From NCBI GenBank assembly GCA_016219985.1, contig JACRJO010000013.1:34679-98678 (forward strand): 64,000 bases of DNA, in the 5' to 3' direction. The notes under the pieces are model-generated. The model was not told the origin of the DNA. It saw nothing but the letters and a program-made list of their open reading frames with translations, and did no database searches. A program made the position numbers and the translations under genes. How positions within the stretch are numbered: position 1 is the first letter of the stretch; each line of letters opens with the position of its first letter. Positions 28,494 through 37,614 of the stretch are shown here, one piece after another. The DNA is from Sphingobacteriales bacterium (GTDB taxonomy: Bacteria > Bacteroidota > Bacteroidia > Chitinophagales > Chitinophagaceae).

Positions 28494-28498
28494 AGACC

Positions 28499-28598
28499 CT
28501 CCTTCAGCCACGGGTCTCCCTTTAGCATCCTTCAAAGCCGGGGCCGACGTGCTATGTGGCTGGTTATGGTTGGAGGAGGCCAGGCCGGGGAAGAAATC
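28499..28598 (+). repeat. Composite direct repeat related to 23213-23397
   Basis: 28499-28542 matches 23213-23256 (CTCCTTC(A/G)GCCA(C/G)GGGTCTCCC ... AAAGCCGGG). 28557-28598 matches the GGTTGCGG-TGGAGGAGGCC part of the 68-bp repeats. Same orientation as the left-hand copies. A small frame across it is spurious. Confidence 0.7.
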
Positions 28599-28673
28599 GG
28601 AAAGGGGTCAATGGTATTATACTACCGTTGACCCCTCTCAGCTTTTCAACATTTCAACTTTTGAACCTCTCAA

Positions 28674-29501
28674 CTACTCGTGCACACACATCACCGGTAC
28701 ATGTGACTGGTATACCAGTTGCTTGGTGGAACTTGCTTTAAATACGCCTTCCAGCAGGCGGTGTTTTTTGGGGATGGTGATGATGAGATCGAGGTTGTTT
28801 TTTTCTGCAAAATCATTGATGCCATCTTCGATATCGGCATGTTCAATAAAATGATAGGAAGGGTTGGCTTCTTCCAGTAAGGTATGCAGCAGGACGGATT
28901 GTTCGGGTGTTTCAGGTTTAAAATGACGATTGTGATAATCCACGTTCAGTACATCCAGTTCGGCATGAAATTCTTTTACAAAGTCCTTGATAAAATGAGT
29001 GGGGGTGGATTGCACCACATCTTTAAAATCACAGGCAAATCCAATCCGTTTGATCCCGTTTCCATAGGTCTTTCCGGGAGGCACGCATATCACCGGCCAG
29101 GTGAGATGGCGGATGGCGGTCAGCGTATTGCTGCCGAATAAGATCCGTTCCATACCAGAGGCACCCTTGGTACCCATGATCACGGCAAAGGGTTTTATTT
29201 TACCGGAGAGGGTTTCCAGTTCATCGGTTACATTACCCAGCCGCGTTTCGGTATATACTTTCAAGGCGCCTGAAGTCAGGTGCTCCACTTCCTCTTTGAG
29301 TTTTGCGATTTGTTCTTCTGCTCCTTTTCTCAGTTCCTCAATCGATACCAGCACAATCGGGGTATCGGTAAAACTGACCGGCACCTGGTACACATGCAGC
29401 AATAATAAACTGGCATTTACTGCTTTCGCCATATCAATTGCATAATGCATCGCATTGGTGGCAATGGGCGAAAAGTCGGTGGGAACAATAATGGTTTTCA
29501 T
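28674..29501 (-). CDS. Universal stress protein, tandem UspA domains
   Basis: 275 residues, cytoplasmic, two UspA-like domains. Domain 1 begins MKTIIVPTDFSPIATNAMHYA and has VIMGTKGASGMERILFGSNT near residue 120, the ATP-binding G-2x-G-9x-G(S/T) region. Domain 2 is more divergent (IGFACDFKDV..., ITIPKKHRLLEGVFKASSTKQLVYQ). Monocistronic, divergent from the exbD-like gene with a 48-bp spacer. Confidence 0.92.
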   Translation of the reverse strand: MKTIIVPTDFSPIATNAMHYAIDMAKAVNASLLLLHVYQVPVSFTDTPIVLVSIEELRKGAEEQIAKLKEEVEHLTSGALKVYTETRLGNVTDELETLSGKIKPFAVIMGTKGASGMERILFGSNTLTAIRHLTWPVICVPPGKTYGNGIKRIGFACDFKDVVQSTPTHFIKDFVKEFHAELDVLNVDYHNRHFKPETPEQSVLLHTLLEEANPSYHFIEHADIEDGINDFAEKNNLDLIITIPKKHRLLEGVFKASSTKQLVYQSHVPVMCVHE

Positions 29502-29549
29502 TATAAAATGATTGTGCTTAAAGTTACCACTTTTTGAAGAGCAGGAGCC

Positions 29550-30191
29550 ATGACGCCTATCAGCAACACCAATGATTATTTATGGAAACCCGGGACTCCT
29601 GTATCTGATTATAAAACAACGCTTATGGATGCCCTGAATACAGGAGACCACAGCTGCCTGCCCGGAAAGAGAAGCCGCGCCGGGGTACGGCGCCCGCTCA
29701 AACAACAGTTAAGAATTGATATGACCCCCATGGTGGACCTGGGTTTTTTGCTGATCAGTTTTTTTGTGATCACAACGGAATTGAGCAAACCGACAGCCAT
29801 GAACCTGATCATGCCCGCAGATGGTATAGCGATGGACCTGGGTGATTCCAATGCCTTTACCGTGTTGCTGGATGATCATAACCGGGCCTGGTATTATACC
29901 GGTGACTGGAAAAATGCCCTGGAGGAAAACAGGATCCGGCCGGTCAGCCTGTCGGGAAAACAAGGCCTGCGGGGCCAGATCATCCGCAGGCAGCAATGGC
30001 TGGATGCAAGACATACGGGAGAAGGAAGAGGGGGCCTGATGCTGCTGATCAAAGCCGGGCCGGGCACATCCTATAAAAACCTGGTGAATGTGCTGGATGA
30101 AATGAGCATCAACCAGGTGAAAAAATATGCGGTGGTCAACCTGACCCCGGAAGAAAGAACCTGGATGCAAAAACAGCCGCGGATGAAATAA
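29550..30191 (+). CDS. ExbD/TolR-family protein
   Basis: 213 residues with the TolR/ExbD pattern: a ~55-residue cytoplasmic N-terminus, one membrane helix starting with the functional Asp (IDMTPMVDLGFLLISFFVIT), and a periplasmic domain. Normally works with ExbB as a proton-driven motor energising TonB. No exbB or tonB gene adjoins it. The 5' part is longer than usual. Its stop lies 4 bp from the convergent methyltransferase stop. Confidence 0.9.
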   Translation: MTPISNTNDYLWKPGTPVSDYKTTLMDALNTGDHSCLPGKRSRAGVRRPLKQQLRIDMTPMVDLGFLLISFFVITTELSKPTAMNLIMPADGIAMDLGDSNAFTVLLDDHNRAWYYTGDWKNALEENRIRPVSLSGKQGLRGQIIRRQQWLDARHTGEGRGGLMLLIKAGPGTSYKNLVNVLDEMSINQVKKYAVVNLTPEERTWMQKQPRMK

Positions 30192-30195
30192 AGCG

Positions 30196-30924
30196 TTATT
30201 GCTTTTCAAAAATCACGACCAGGTATTTATTGGCAAACCCGTCTGTGAAAACAGATTTCAGCCGCAGGAAAAACTTCCCGGGATGCCGGAGATAATAAGT
30301 CAGAAGTCCTTTTCGGAGATCGCCGGTTCGCCCCCCCTTTTTTTTATTGAAGAGGGCAAAGGGGTTGTACCGTTGTACCTGTACAAAGGAATCCAGTTCT
30401 CTAAAACCGTTTGACAGGAATAATTTTTTGAAAGAGTTTTTTGAAAAATCGCTGAGGTGATAGGGATTGGCGTCCATCGAAGGGGTAATTGGCGCGGACG
30501 CGATAAAGCGGCCTCCCTTTTTCAGCTGACCGGCTAAATGGCGAACAAAATCTTCCGGCGCAGCCAGGTGTTCAATCGTTTCCAGGCTGATAATGGTGGA
30601 AAAAGGAGCAGGTGCTTTGAAAGTCAGCGCATCCGCCTGAATAAACCGGATCAGGGGGTGCCGGTATTTTTCCTGTGCATACCCGATCGCTTCTTCGCTG
30701 TTATCCACTGCCGTTATGCTTTCCACCCCCGCCGGGTATTGGGCTGCAATGATTGCCGTACCATATCCCGCCCCGCAGGCGATATCAGCAACAGGTCCCG
30801 GCACCAGGTTTTTACCAGCATAGTGATAACGGGCCGCATGTAACTGAAAGGTATCTGCCCCCCCAATCTCATGGTCCCTGTCATTTGTATCCGGGTATAT
30901 TCTCTCGAGACTGGACCTTGTCAT
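30196..30924 (-). CDS. Class I SAM-dependent methyltransferase
   Basis: 242 residues with motif I VADIACGAGYGTAII, acidic motif II (ITAVDNSEEAI), FIQADAL and the post-I motif FSTIISLETIEHL. Typical of small-molecule or lipid/sugar methyltransferases. Last gene of the minus-strand operon; its start overlaps the upstream DUF2304 stop by 4 bp, so it probably acts on the product of the glycosyltransferases. Confidence 0.9.
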   Translation of the reverse strand: MTRSSLERIYPDTNDRDHEIGGADTFQLHAARYHYAGKNLVPGPVADIACGAGYGTAIIAAQYPAGVESITAVDNSEEAIGYAQEKYRHPLIRFIQADALTFKAPAPFSTIISLETIEHLAAPEDFVRHLAGQLKKGGRFIASAPITPSMDANPYHLSDFSKNSFKKLFLSNGFRELDSFVQVQRYNPFALFNKKKGGRTGDLRKGLLTYYLRHPGKFFLRLKSVFTDGFANKYLVVIFEKQ

Positions 30925-31253
30925 TCTTCGGGTTTATGGCTGGTTTCTTCCAGGGCATCTTTGCGCACCAGGGTGGTAATGACCTGCTCCAGTTTCCGGA
31001 GACGGGCATAGAGTTTTAATAGTACAAACCAGAACAGGATGATGCTGGTGTAGAATACCAGGTCGGCTCCGCGCCCCACTCCCAGTTTATGGGCCAGCCG
31101 GTTGGTCAGTTCCGGGAATAGAATAAAGACCACGGCCGTACACAATAATAATAAGAGGAGCAGCAGGTCAAAGAGACTGTTCCGCAGGCGCACAAAAAAA
31201 TAAACGGCAATAAAAGCCACCCCGGTTATCAGTAATATTTTAATACCGTTCAT
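30921..31253 (-). CDS. DUF2304 small membrane protein
   Basis: 110 residues with three hydrophobic segments (ILLITGVAFIAVYFFV, LFDLLLLLLLLCTAVVFILF, LVFYTSIILFWFVLLKLYARL) and a charged tail. Matches the DUF2304 family, regularly found next to GT2 glycosyltransferases of the dolichol-phosphate-mannose type and thought to serve as a membrane partner. Overlaps genes on both sides by 4 bp. Confidence 0.85.
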   Translation of the reverse strand: MNGIKILLITGVAFIAVYFFVRLRNSLFDLLLLLLLLCTAVVFILFPELTNRLAHKLGVGRGADLVFYTSIILFWFVLLKLYARLRKLEQVITTLVRKDALEETSHKPEE

Positions 31254-31942
31254 TCGAACAATTTATGTAAAAATAGATCAAAAAAAATGCGGAGGCTGTT
31301 GAATGCGGATTGTCCCTTGCTTTTAGAGTAGTCTGTATACATTACCACAGCCGGGACTTCCTGCATCCGGAGTTTGTGTTGTTTTATCTGCAACAGAAAC
31401 TCGGTGGCATGGGCCATCCGGTTTTCCTTCAGCGTTATTCTTTCAGCCGCCATCCGGTTCATGGCCCTTAAGCCGTTGTGCGCATCAGATAAATAGAATC
31501 CTGTAAAAAAATAGTTGACCCAGCGGCCGGTTTTCAGGAGTAATTGCCGGAACCGGGATGCATTGTGGTGACCGGGCAGCAGGAACCGGGAGGCCAGTGT
31601 GATATCTGCTTTTTGTTCCTGCAGGGGCAGGAGCAGGGCGGGAATATCGGCAACAGCGTGCTGGCCATCGGCATCAAAAGTAACCAGGTAATCCGCTCCT
31701 TTCCTGAGCGCCAGGGCCATACCGGTCTGGATGGCCGCCCCCTGCCCGAGATTGACGGCATGACGAATCAGATAAAGCCGGTCTGCCGGGGGCAGCTTCA
31801 CTTTTCTGGCAGATGCATCATCCACTACCACGACCCGGTAGCCCTGCAGCAGCAGCCCGGAAACGATTTGTTCCAGCAATTCGGTTTTTTCATTAAAAAC
31901 GGGGAGTAAGACAAAAATGTTATCGTCAGTGGGGTTCAACAT
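31250..31942 (-). CDS. Family 2 glycosyltransferase
   Basis: 230 residues from MLNPTDDNIFVLLPVFNE. GT-A fold motifs: VLLPVFNEKTELLEQI, VVVVDDAS, HAVNLGQGAAIQTGM and the DxD-like FDADGQH. Closest to polyprenyl-phosphate sugar transferases that feed GT-C enzymes. The upstream frame (from 32029) overlaps the next gene too deeply; the start used overlaps it by 17 bp. Confidence 0.92.
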   Translation of the reverse strand: MLNPTDDNIFVLLPVFNEKTELLEQIVSGLLLQGYRVVVVDDASARKVKLPPADRLYLIRHAVNLGQGAAIQTGMALALRKGADYLVTFDADGQHAVADIPALLLPLQEQKADITLASRFLLPGHHNASRFRQLLLKTGRWVNYFFTGFYLSDAHNGLRAMNRMAAERITLKENRMAHATEFLLQIKQHKLRMQEVPAVVMYTDYSKSKGQSAFNSLRIFFDLFLHKLFE

Positions 31943-33560
31943 CCAGCAGGTAAAAGTACAGATTTCCCAGTGTATAAAAGGGCCGGCCGGCCGGGTAGCC
32001 GAACCGCTCAGAATAGAATTCCGACACATTTTTATCCATTACCAGCAATAGCTTCACCGGCTCCGCAGAGCGGTAGGGTTGCGCTTTGTTGTCCGTATGA
32101 GAAATATACAGGGCCTTCCTGTTTTCGAGCCCGGCATAGTTTGCAAAATTATAATCCGGCGAAACGACCACGATTTCATACCCGGGGTTTTGTTGTTGAA
32201 CGGATGTAAAGACATCCGTTACAGACCGCACATCTTTTTTGAAGTAAACGGAATGATAAAAAGGTTCCCGGCTGACGAGCAGGCGGGTTATCATATAGGT
32301 TTTGTGCGCAAACTGGATAAAGATCATTGCCGCACAAACCCAGGCCACCCGTTTCCAGGTAAGGGAAAGCTTTTCAAAGCGGTTGAACAGGAAGAAAAAG
32401 GCAGACAGTTGTATGATTATGACAGGGAAAAGAAAATACCGGAACTCCTGTATATAGGTCCAGGGTTGGTAAAAGGGCGACAGGATGGAAGAGTTCCTGG
32501 CCGAAAGATAAAACAACAGGAGCGTGATCACGAGGCTGATCCCGGTTCCGAGGAATACAAAATAATCAGCCGGGTTTGTCAGCCGGAATTTTTTTCTGTA
32601 TAACCAGCGGGCAACCAGGAACAATAAAATAAAAAACAGCAGATAGCCCGCAATCAGTAAGATCTTCCCGTTTGTAAGATAGGCGGTCCCGCTGTATTTG
32701 CTGAAAACCGTTAAAGCGATTTCAATATCCAGAAAACTGGCCGGAACGACGGGGTACATCCTTTGCAGGTTTGCCGGGAAAAAACCGGTTTCCCTGGTAT
32801 TGAGAAAAGCAGGTGCGCCGGTATAGTATTGCTGAAACAGCAGGAGGGATGCCAGCAGCAGGAGCAGGGGAAGGAAGATAAGAAGACCGGTGCGGATCCA
32901 GTTTTTGTTTTGATTGAGTTTGCCCGCTATCAGTAACAGCAGGGGAAAGGAAAGGGCAACCGGTATATACTGGTATTTGAAGAATCCGGACAGAAAAAGA
33001 AAAAAAGCAGGCAGCAATAGCTGAAGAAATGTAGTTTTTTCTTCCTGCATCCGCCGCAGGCAGTAATAAAAAGCGGCCAGTAAACAGGAGAGTGCGACCA
33101 GGTCGGTACAGGTGCTGGGGCCAAAGGGATAAAAGAAAAAACCGGCAAAAAGAAGAAAGAGATTCCGCAGCCAGGTTTGCAGGCTGAGATAATCCAGCAG
33201 CATCCATAAATAGAAAAGAAAAGGAAGTACAGCAAGGAGGTCGAAGACCAGGGCGGCTGTTTTGTAGTCATGATTAAATAAAAGGATCAGCGGGGCGAGT
33301 ACTACGGAATAACCCGGAGGCCATCCCGTCAACGGAATATACTGTACGGTGGCCAGGTTTGAATCCACTGCTGTTCCGATTGTCAGCCCGTGCCCTTCCG
33401 CCAGGTTTTTAGCTGCCAGCAACTGGGATGATTTATCCCCGTCAATGGTAAAAAAACTGATTTGGATAATTAACTTAACCGCTACCGCCAGGCTGAGAAT
33501 AAGGACCGTGGTCCGTTTACCGGAAAGAAAACGACGGGCCGTATTCAGGATGGGTCGCAT
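31926..33560 (-). CDS. Polytopic GT-C type glycosyltransferase
   Basis: 544 residues with about 10-12 membrane helices and the GT-C layout: an early acidic luminal loop (FTIDGDKSSQLLAAKNLAEGHG), GWPPGYSVVLAP, and a C-terminal soluble tail. Resembles ArnT/PMT-like enzymes that use polyprenyl-phosphate sugars and act on the periplasmic side. It is joined in the operon with a GT2 and DUF2304, which could supply that donor. Acceptor unknown. Confidence 0.85.
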   Translation of the reverse strand: MRPILNTARRFLSGKRTTVLILSLAVAVKLIIQISFFTIDGDKSSQLLAAKNLAEGHGLTIGTAVDSNLATVQYIPLTGWPPGYSVVLAPLILLFNHDYKTAALVFDLLAVLPFLFYLWMLLDYLSLQTWLRNLFLLFAGFFFYPFGPSTCTDLVALSCLLAAFYYCLRRMQEEKTTFLQLLLPAFFLFLSGFFKYQYIPVALSFPLLLLIAGKLNQNKNWIRTGLLIFLPLLLLLASLLLFQQYYTGAPAFLNTRETGFFPANLQRMYPVVPASFLDIEIALTVFSKYSGTAYLTNGKILLIAGYLLFFILLFLVARWLYRKKFRLTNPADYFVFLGTGISLVITLLLFYLSARNSSILSPFYQPWTYIQEFRYFLFPVIIIQLSAFFFLFNRFEKLSLTWKRVAWVCAAMIFIQFAHKTYMITRLLVSREPFYHSVYFKKDVRSVTDVFTSVQQQNPGYEIVVVSPDYNFANYAGLENRKALYISHTDNKAQPYRSAEPVKLLLVMDKNVSEFYSERFGYPAGRPFYTLGNLYFYLLDVEPH

Positions 33561-33567
33561 ACGGGGG

Positions 33568-34599
33568 TCAGTGGGTTTGATTTCGGCTGAACATGGAAAT
33601 CCGTTGTTTGATATTCTCCCGGATATTCAGGTAATAAAGGTTGATATCCCCCACATGGTAGTTCTTGCTCCGGTATAAAAAACTCCAGGGAAATTTCGGT
33701 TTACGGGTATAGAGCAGGCCATTCAGTATTTGTGCATCGGCGGTATGCCGGTAAAATTTATTAAAACGCACCACCGCACCCTTGTTCAGTTTCCGGGTTA
33801 CCCATTCTCCCCCCGTTGTCCAGCACAGGGGGTTGGTCACCAGTGCGGTCACGGTTTCATATTTATGATATGCGGGTGTATATCCTTTACGGTAGGTACG
33901 CCAGCTGCAGAAACAACCGGTTTGGTTGGGATTAGAACAGACTTCCAGGGAAGAAAAATAATTTCCGGGGACCGGCCAGCCCACAATATAGGCGGCCACG
34001 AGTTTGCCGGCCAGGGGTTTTCCCTCCACATATTCTTTCAGCAGGCGTTCGGCCATCAGGGCTCCCTGGCTATGTCCGGCAATGATAAAGGGCCGGTCCT
34101 GGTTAAAATGCTGCAGGTAATATTCAAATGCATTTTTTATATCGGAATAAGCGAGTTCAAATGCGGCCTTGCTCTTCAGTGTGTCGGTGGTATAAAAATT
34201 CCGGATATGAGCCTGCCGGTAGCGTGGGCTGAATACCCGGCACTGGTTATTGAAAACACTGGCCTGGAATAAGATCGTGCTGTAGTCAGTCTTTGCATTG
34301 ATATAGGCATCATCAATAGCGGCATTGGGCTGTTCCGCATCCTTCTTTTTGGTAAATGTAGTAGGGTGCAAAAAGAAAACATCCACCAGGCTGTCCCGGG
34401 CTTCATTCCGGAGGGGAGCCGGCACGCTGTCTGACGGATCCCATTTCGAGGGGTGGGCGGCCCAATAGTCCAGCCGGTTGTAATCCGGTCCCCCGTCAGC
34501 GCTTTTGAAGGGATAGCGGCCTTGAAAAGCGAGGTATTTATCCGTACAGGCCGACAGGAGGAAAATCAGTAAAAAGGAGGGGAAAATTGTCTTTTTCAT
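33568..34599 (-). CDS. DUF3089 alpha/beta-hydrolase lipoprotein
   Basis: 343 residues from MKKTIFPSF; lipoprotein signal LLIFLLSAC. Seen: DVFFLHPTTF, NNQCRVFSPRYRQAHI, and the nucleophile elbow AGHSQGALMAERLL. These belong to the DUF3089 family of hydrolases. First gene of the operon; only 7 bp separate it from the GT-C gene. The longer frame (to 34809) would run into the PadR promoter region and is rejected. Confidence 0.88.
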   Translation of the reverse strand: MKKTIFPSFLLIFLLSACTDKYLAFQGRYPFKSADGGPDYNRLDYWAAHPSKWDPSDSVPAPLRNEARDSLVDVFFLHPTTFTKKKDAEQPNAAIDDAYINAKTDYSTILFQASVFNNQCRVFSPRYRQAHIRNFYTTDTLKSKAAFELAYSDIKNAFEYYLQHFNQDRPFIIAGHSQGALMAERLLKEYVEGKPLAGKLVAAYIVGWPVPGNYFSSLEVCSNPNQTGCFCSWRTYRKGYTPAYHKYETVTALVTNPLCWTTGGEWVTRKLNKGAVVRFNKFYRHTADAQILNGLLYTRKPKFPWSFLYRSKNYHVGDINLYYLNIRENIKQRISMFSRNQTH

Positions 34600-34784
34600 T
34601 GCATTAAAGGGTAAAAGTCGGGAAAAAAACGAGATTTCACCTAAAAATCGCTTATCCCCGAATTTAGCCATTCGTGTAGAAGGCCAGATCGGATCCCGGT
34701 GACCAAAACGCGGGCAAACCCAAGAGGGTAAAGGGTTTCGGGGTTTCGCCCCGGATTTTCCCAGATGGATACCATAAAAAATAT

Positions 34785-34807
34785 GGTACTTTGTTTTGCA
34801 TAGTACC
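34785..34807. promoter_or_regulatory. Inverted repeat, candidate PadR operator
   Basis: GGTACT (34785-34790) and AGTACC (34802-34807), 11 bp apart, extending to an imperfect ATATGGTACT/AGTACCAAATAT. It overlaps the TTTG -33 element at 34795, so a bound regulator would block the PadR-PspC promoter. Confidence 0.6.
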
Positions 34808-34826
34808 AAATATCACCCTATCTTTG
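34795..34826 (+). promoter_or_regulatory. Promoter of the padR-pspC operon
   Basis: -33 TTTG at 34795-34798 and -7 TATCTTTG at 34819-34826, spaced 20 bp: a full Bacteroidota promoter, 27 bp before the PadR start. Confidence 0.7.
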
Positions 34827-34852
34827 ATACAGATTCATAAAATTGAAATAAT

Positions 34853-35203
34853 ATGAACATTGAAAACACACAGAGCCAGATGCGGAAGGGTATCCTGGAA
34901 TTCTGTATTCTCTCCATCATTCGCCGGGCTGAGGCTTATCCCAGTGATATCGTGGAAGAGATGAAGGCGGCCAACCTGCAGATACTGGAAGGCACGCTGT
35001 ACCCTTTGTTAACCCGCCTCAAGAATGCCAGCATGCTTACCTACCGCTGGGTGGAAAGCAATTCGGGGCCACCCCGCAAATATTTCTCCCTGACAGAGAA
35101 GGGTGAAGTATTTTACAAAGAACTGGAGCAGACATGGAATGAATTGTCAAACGGGGTAAACACCCTGGCGAACAAGAAACCCGAAACCCCGGTCAACTAC
35201 TAA
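34853..35203 (+). CDS. PadR-family transcriptional regulator
   Basis: 116 residues, winged helix-turn-helix throughout: MRKGILEFCILSIIRR, YPSDIVEEMKA, ILEGTLYPLLTRLKNASMLTYRW, GPPRKYFSLTEKG. The single-domain length places it in the s-PadR group. 30 bp before the PspC gene; likely represses its own operon through the inverted repeat at 34785. Confidence 0.93.
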   Translation: MNIENTQSQMRKGILEFCILSIIRRAEAYPSDIVEEMKAANLQILEGTLYPLLTRLKNASMLTYRWVESNSGPPRKYFSLTEKGEVFYKELEQTWNELSNGVNTLANKKPETPVNY

Positions 35204-35233
35204 CCAACCAACTTCAACCAAATAGTATTTATC

Positions 35234-37465
35234 ATGAAAAAGATCATTAACATAAACCTGAGCGGCCGGGTGATACCGATTGAAGATTCGGCATACGAGC
35301 ACCTGCAGGGCTATATTGAAAGCCTCCGCCGTTACTTTGCCAATGAGGAAAGCCGGGACGAGATCATAAATGATATTGAAAGCCGCATTGCGGAGCTGAT
35401 GAGTGAGAAAGTGCGGAAAGGAGCTTCCTGTATCACCGATGCGGATGTGGATGAGATAGCCGGTTCGATGGGCCGCCCGGAAGATTTTGAAGCCGAAGCC
35501 GTGACAGCCGGCGACATTCCCCTGCAGGGTAACCAGCAGCAACAGCAATCTTACCAGCAAAGCAGTACCCAGGCAGAAAAGGAAAAAAAGCCGAGAGGCC
35601 GTTTATACCGGGATACCAGCGATAAATTTATCGGGGGTGTATGTAGTGGTATTGCCGCATACATGAATGTGGATCCTGCTATTGTGCGTATCCTTTTTGC
35701 GATCGTCACCTTTGGCGGTTTTGGACTTGGTTTCCTGGCCTATATTATTATGTGGGTGGTATTGCCGCCAAAAGACCTGGATGAATATGGCGGCAAGCGC
35801 CTGTTCAGAAACCCGGAAGACCGGGTGATCGGCGGGGTAGCCGGTGGTTTGGCTGCCTACTTTGGAAAGAGCTCCTCCACGATCCGGCTGATCTTTGCCG
35901 CGCCGTTGATCCTGAATATCATTTTTAGTTCCATTAACGGATTTCGCTGGCATTATGATTTCGACATGTTCTGGAATATCGGGTTCAGTTCAATTACCGG
36001 CACATTTATCCTGATCTATATTATTCTCTGGATCGTGCTGCCCGAGGCAAATACCACGTACCAGAAAATGGAAATGCGGGGGGAGAAAGTGGATGTGAAC
36101 ACGATCCGCCAGAATGTGAAGGAAGGGGTGGACAGTATGAAAGACAAAATGAAGGGCTGGACAGAGGAAGTGAAATCATCTGCACAGCAATTCGGTGAAA
36201 AAGCAAAAGAATTCGGCAATACAAGAGGAAAGGAATTTGCGAGAGAAGTAAATGAAACCGCCCGCCGGACCGGTGGCGGACTCGGTCATGCGATCGGGGT
36301 ATTGTTCAAAGTATTTTTCCTGTTCATCTTTGGCACCATTGCCTTTGCGCTTTTTGTTTCCCTGATCGCCCTTTTATTCAGCGGGGTGCAGTGGTGGCCG
36401 GTCAATAATTTCTTATGGACCAGCAAATGGCAGCAGGTTTTTGCCTGGGGCACCCTCCTGTTTTTCCTGGTTGTTCCCCTGGTCGCCTTTATTGTTTGGG
36501 TGGTGCGCCGCATTATCCGGGCCCGTTCCGGCAGTAATTACCTGGGCTGGACCTTCGGTGCGCTCTGGACCATTGGCTGGATTTCGATGATCCTGCTCGC
36601 GTCCAGCATCAGCCGCGATTTCAGTTCCTATGAATCCGCGGATTCAGATGAATTGGTAATCGTACAGCCCGTGAAAGGGAAAATGATCCTTGCCGTTTCC
36701 CAGCCTGAGCTGGAATACAGCGGCGGATTTGGCTGGGTCAGTGACGAAGCCGGCGGTTGGGATATTTCATCTGATACGATGAAGCTCTCCACCGTACGTT
36801 TCAACTTTGAGGCCAGCGCCGATAGTTTTTACCATGTGTACCTGAAAAAATACAGCTATGGCCGTACGGATGAAGAAGCCAGAACCAGAGCGGCCAAAAT
36901 TTCATACAGTGCAGTATCCCGGGATAGTGTGCTGGACCTCGCGAGCGGATATACGATTGATAAGGAAAGTAAGTTCCGGTTACAGCAGGTTGAAATATTT
37001 GTCCAGATTCCCATTGGAAAAAAGATCCGGTTTGATGCCTCTATCCGGGAAAAGCTGAACCCGATGCGGTTCACCGTGGGCCGGAGATATAAAAGAGACC
37101 GGGTGGTGGGGATCCGCATGGATGAGGATTATTCCTTCGATTACAGCACCGGGGTGGATTATACCATGGGCATTGACGGAAAACTGAAAGGAGCGTATAC
37201 CCCCGAAACGAAAATCCAGGGCCGGTACAATAACGATTACCGCTATAATGCCGGTGACAGCGTGGAAAAAGAAGAACTTAAAAACGAGATACAGCAACGA
37301 CTGGATGAAGAAAAACGGAAACGGGAAGAAAGCGACCGGAAAATAAAAGAACTGGAAGACCAGCAAAAAGCCGTGAAGCCGGTAGTGCGGAAAGTAAAAA
37401 GAATAGTTGATACAGAAGGGGCCATTGTGGGGATCCCCTCACCGGTATCTTCCCTGGTATTATAA
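35234..37465 (+). CDS. PspC-domain membrane protein
   Basis: 743 residues. N-terminal ~110-residue segment ([31 protein letters not shown] ... EDFEAEA), then two PspC domains ([20 protein letters not shown] and [19 protein letters not shown]) each with membrane helices, further helices around 365-470, a beta-rich outer domain and a charged coiled-coil tail ([21 protein letters not shown]). PspC proteins sense or buffer envelope stress. Controlled with the PadR gene upstream. Confidence 0.92.
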   Translation: MKKIININLSGRVIPIEDSAYEHLQGYIESLRRYFANEESRDEIINDIESRIAELMSEKVRKGASCITDADVDEIAGSMGRPEDFEAEAVTAGDIPLQGNQQQQQSYQQSSTQAEKEKKPRGRLYRDTSDKFIGGVCSGIAAYMNVDPAIVRILFAIVTFGGFGLGFLAYIIMWVVLPPKDLDEYGGKRLFRNPEDRVIGGVAGGLAAYFGKSSSTIRLIFAAPLILNIIFSSINGFRWHYDFDMFWNIGFSSITGTFILIYIILWIVLPEANTTYQKMEMRGEKVDVNTIRQNVKEGVDSMKDKMKGWTEEVKSSAQQFGEKAKEFGNTRGKEFAREVNETARRTGGGLGHAIGVLFKVFFLFIFGTIAFALFVSLIALLFSGVQWWPVNNFLWTSKWQQVFAWGTLLFFLVVPLVAFIVWVVRRIIRARSGSNYLGWTFGALWTIGWISMILLASSISRDFSSYESADSDELVIVQPVKGKMILAVSQPELEYSGGFGWVSDEAGGWDISSDTMKLSTVRFNFEASADSFYHVYLKKYSYGRTDEEARTRAAKISYSAVSRDSVLDLASGYTIDKESKFRLQQVEIFVQIPIGKKIRFDASIREKLNPMRFTVGRRYKRDRVVGIRMDEDYSFDYSTGVDYTMGIDGKLKGAYTPETKIQGRYNNDYRYNAGDSVEKEELKNEIQQRLDEEKRKREESDRKIKELEDQQKAVKPVVRKVKRIVDTEGAIVGIPSPVSSLVL

Positions 37466-37538
37466 GGAATTTTATAAGCGAGGTTGAAGTCCCGTTCCGC
37501 GGGATCGTTGGTGGTCCCAATACCCGGGACCGCAGGAA

Positions 37539-37570
37539 GGCTCCCCCAGGGGAGTCTTTCTGTTTATTAT
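37539..37570 (+). terminator. Possible intrinsic terminator after pspC
   Basis: Stem GGCTCCCC/GGGGAGTC followed by TTTCTGTTTATT, 73 bp after the stop. Rather short T-run. Confidence 0.5.
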
Positions 37571-37586
37571 GCGTACAATATTCGCT

Positions 37587-37594
37587 TACCTTTG
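37587..37594 (+). promoter_or_regulatory. -7 promoter box for gcvT
   Basis: TACCTTTG ends 20 bp before the ATG at 37615 and overlaps the alternative GTG at 37594, which is therefore not the start. Confidence 0.65.
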
Positions 37595-37614
37595 TGCCCT
37601 TCAATCATTACAGT

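Noticed and set aside
28549..28854. 101-residue gene (MLCGWLWLEEARPGK...)
   Set aside because: Made of the repeat at 28557-28598 and the antisense of the universal stress protein gene.
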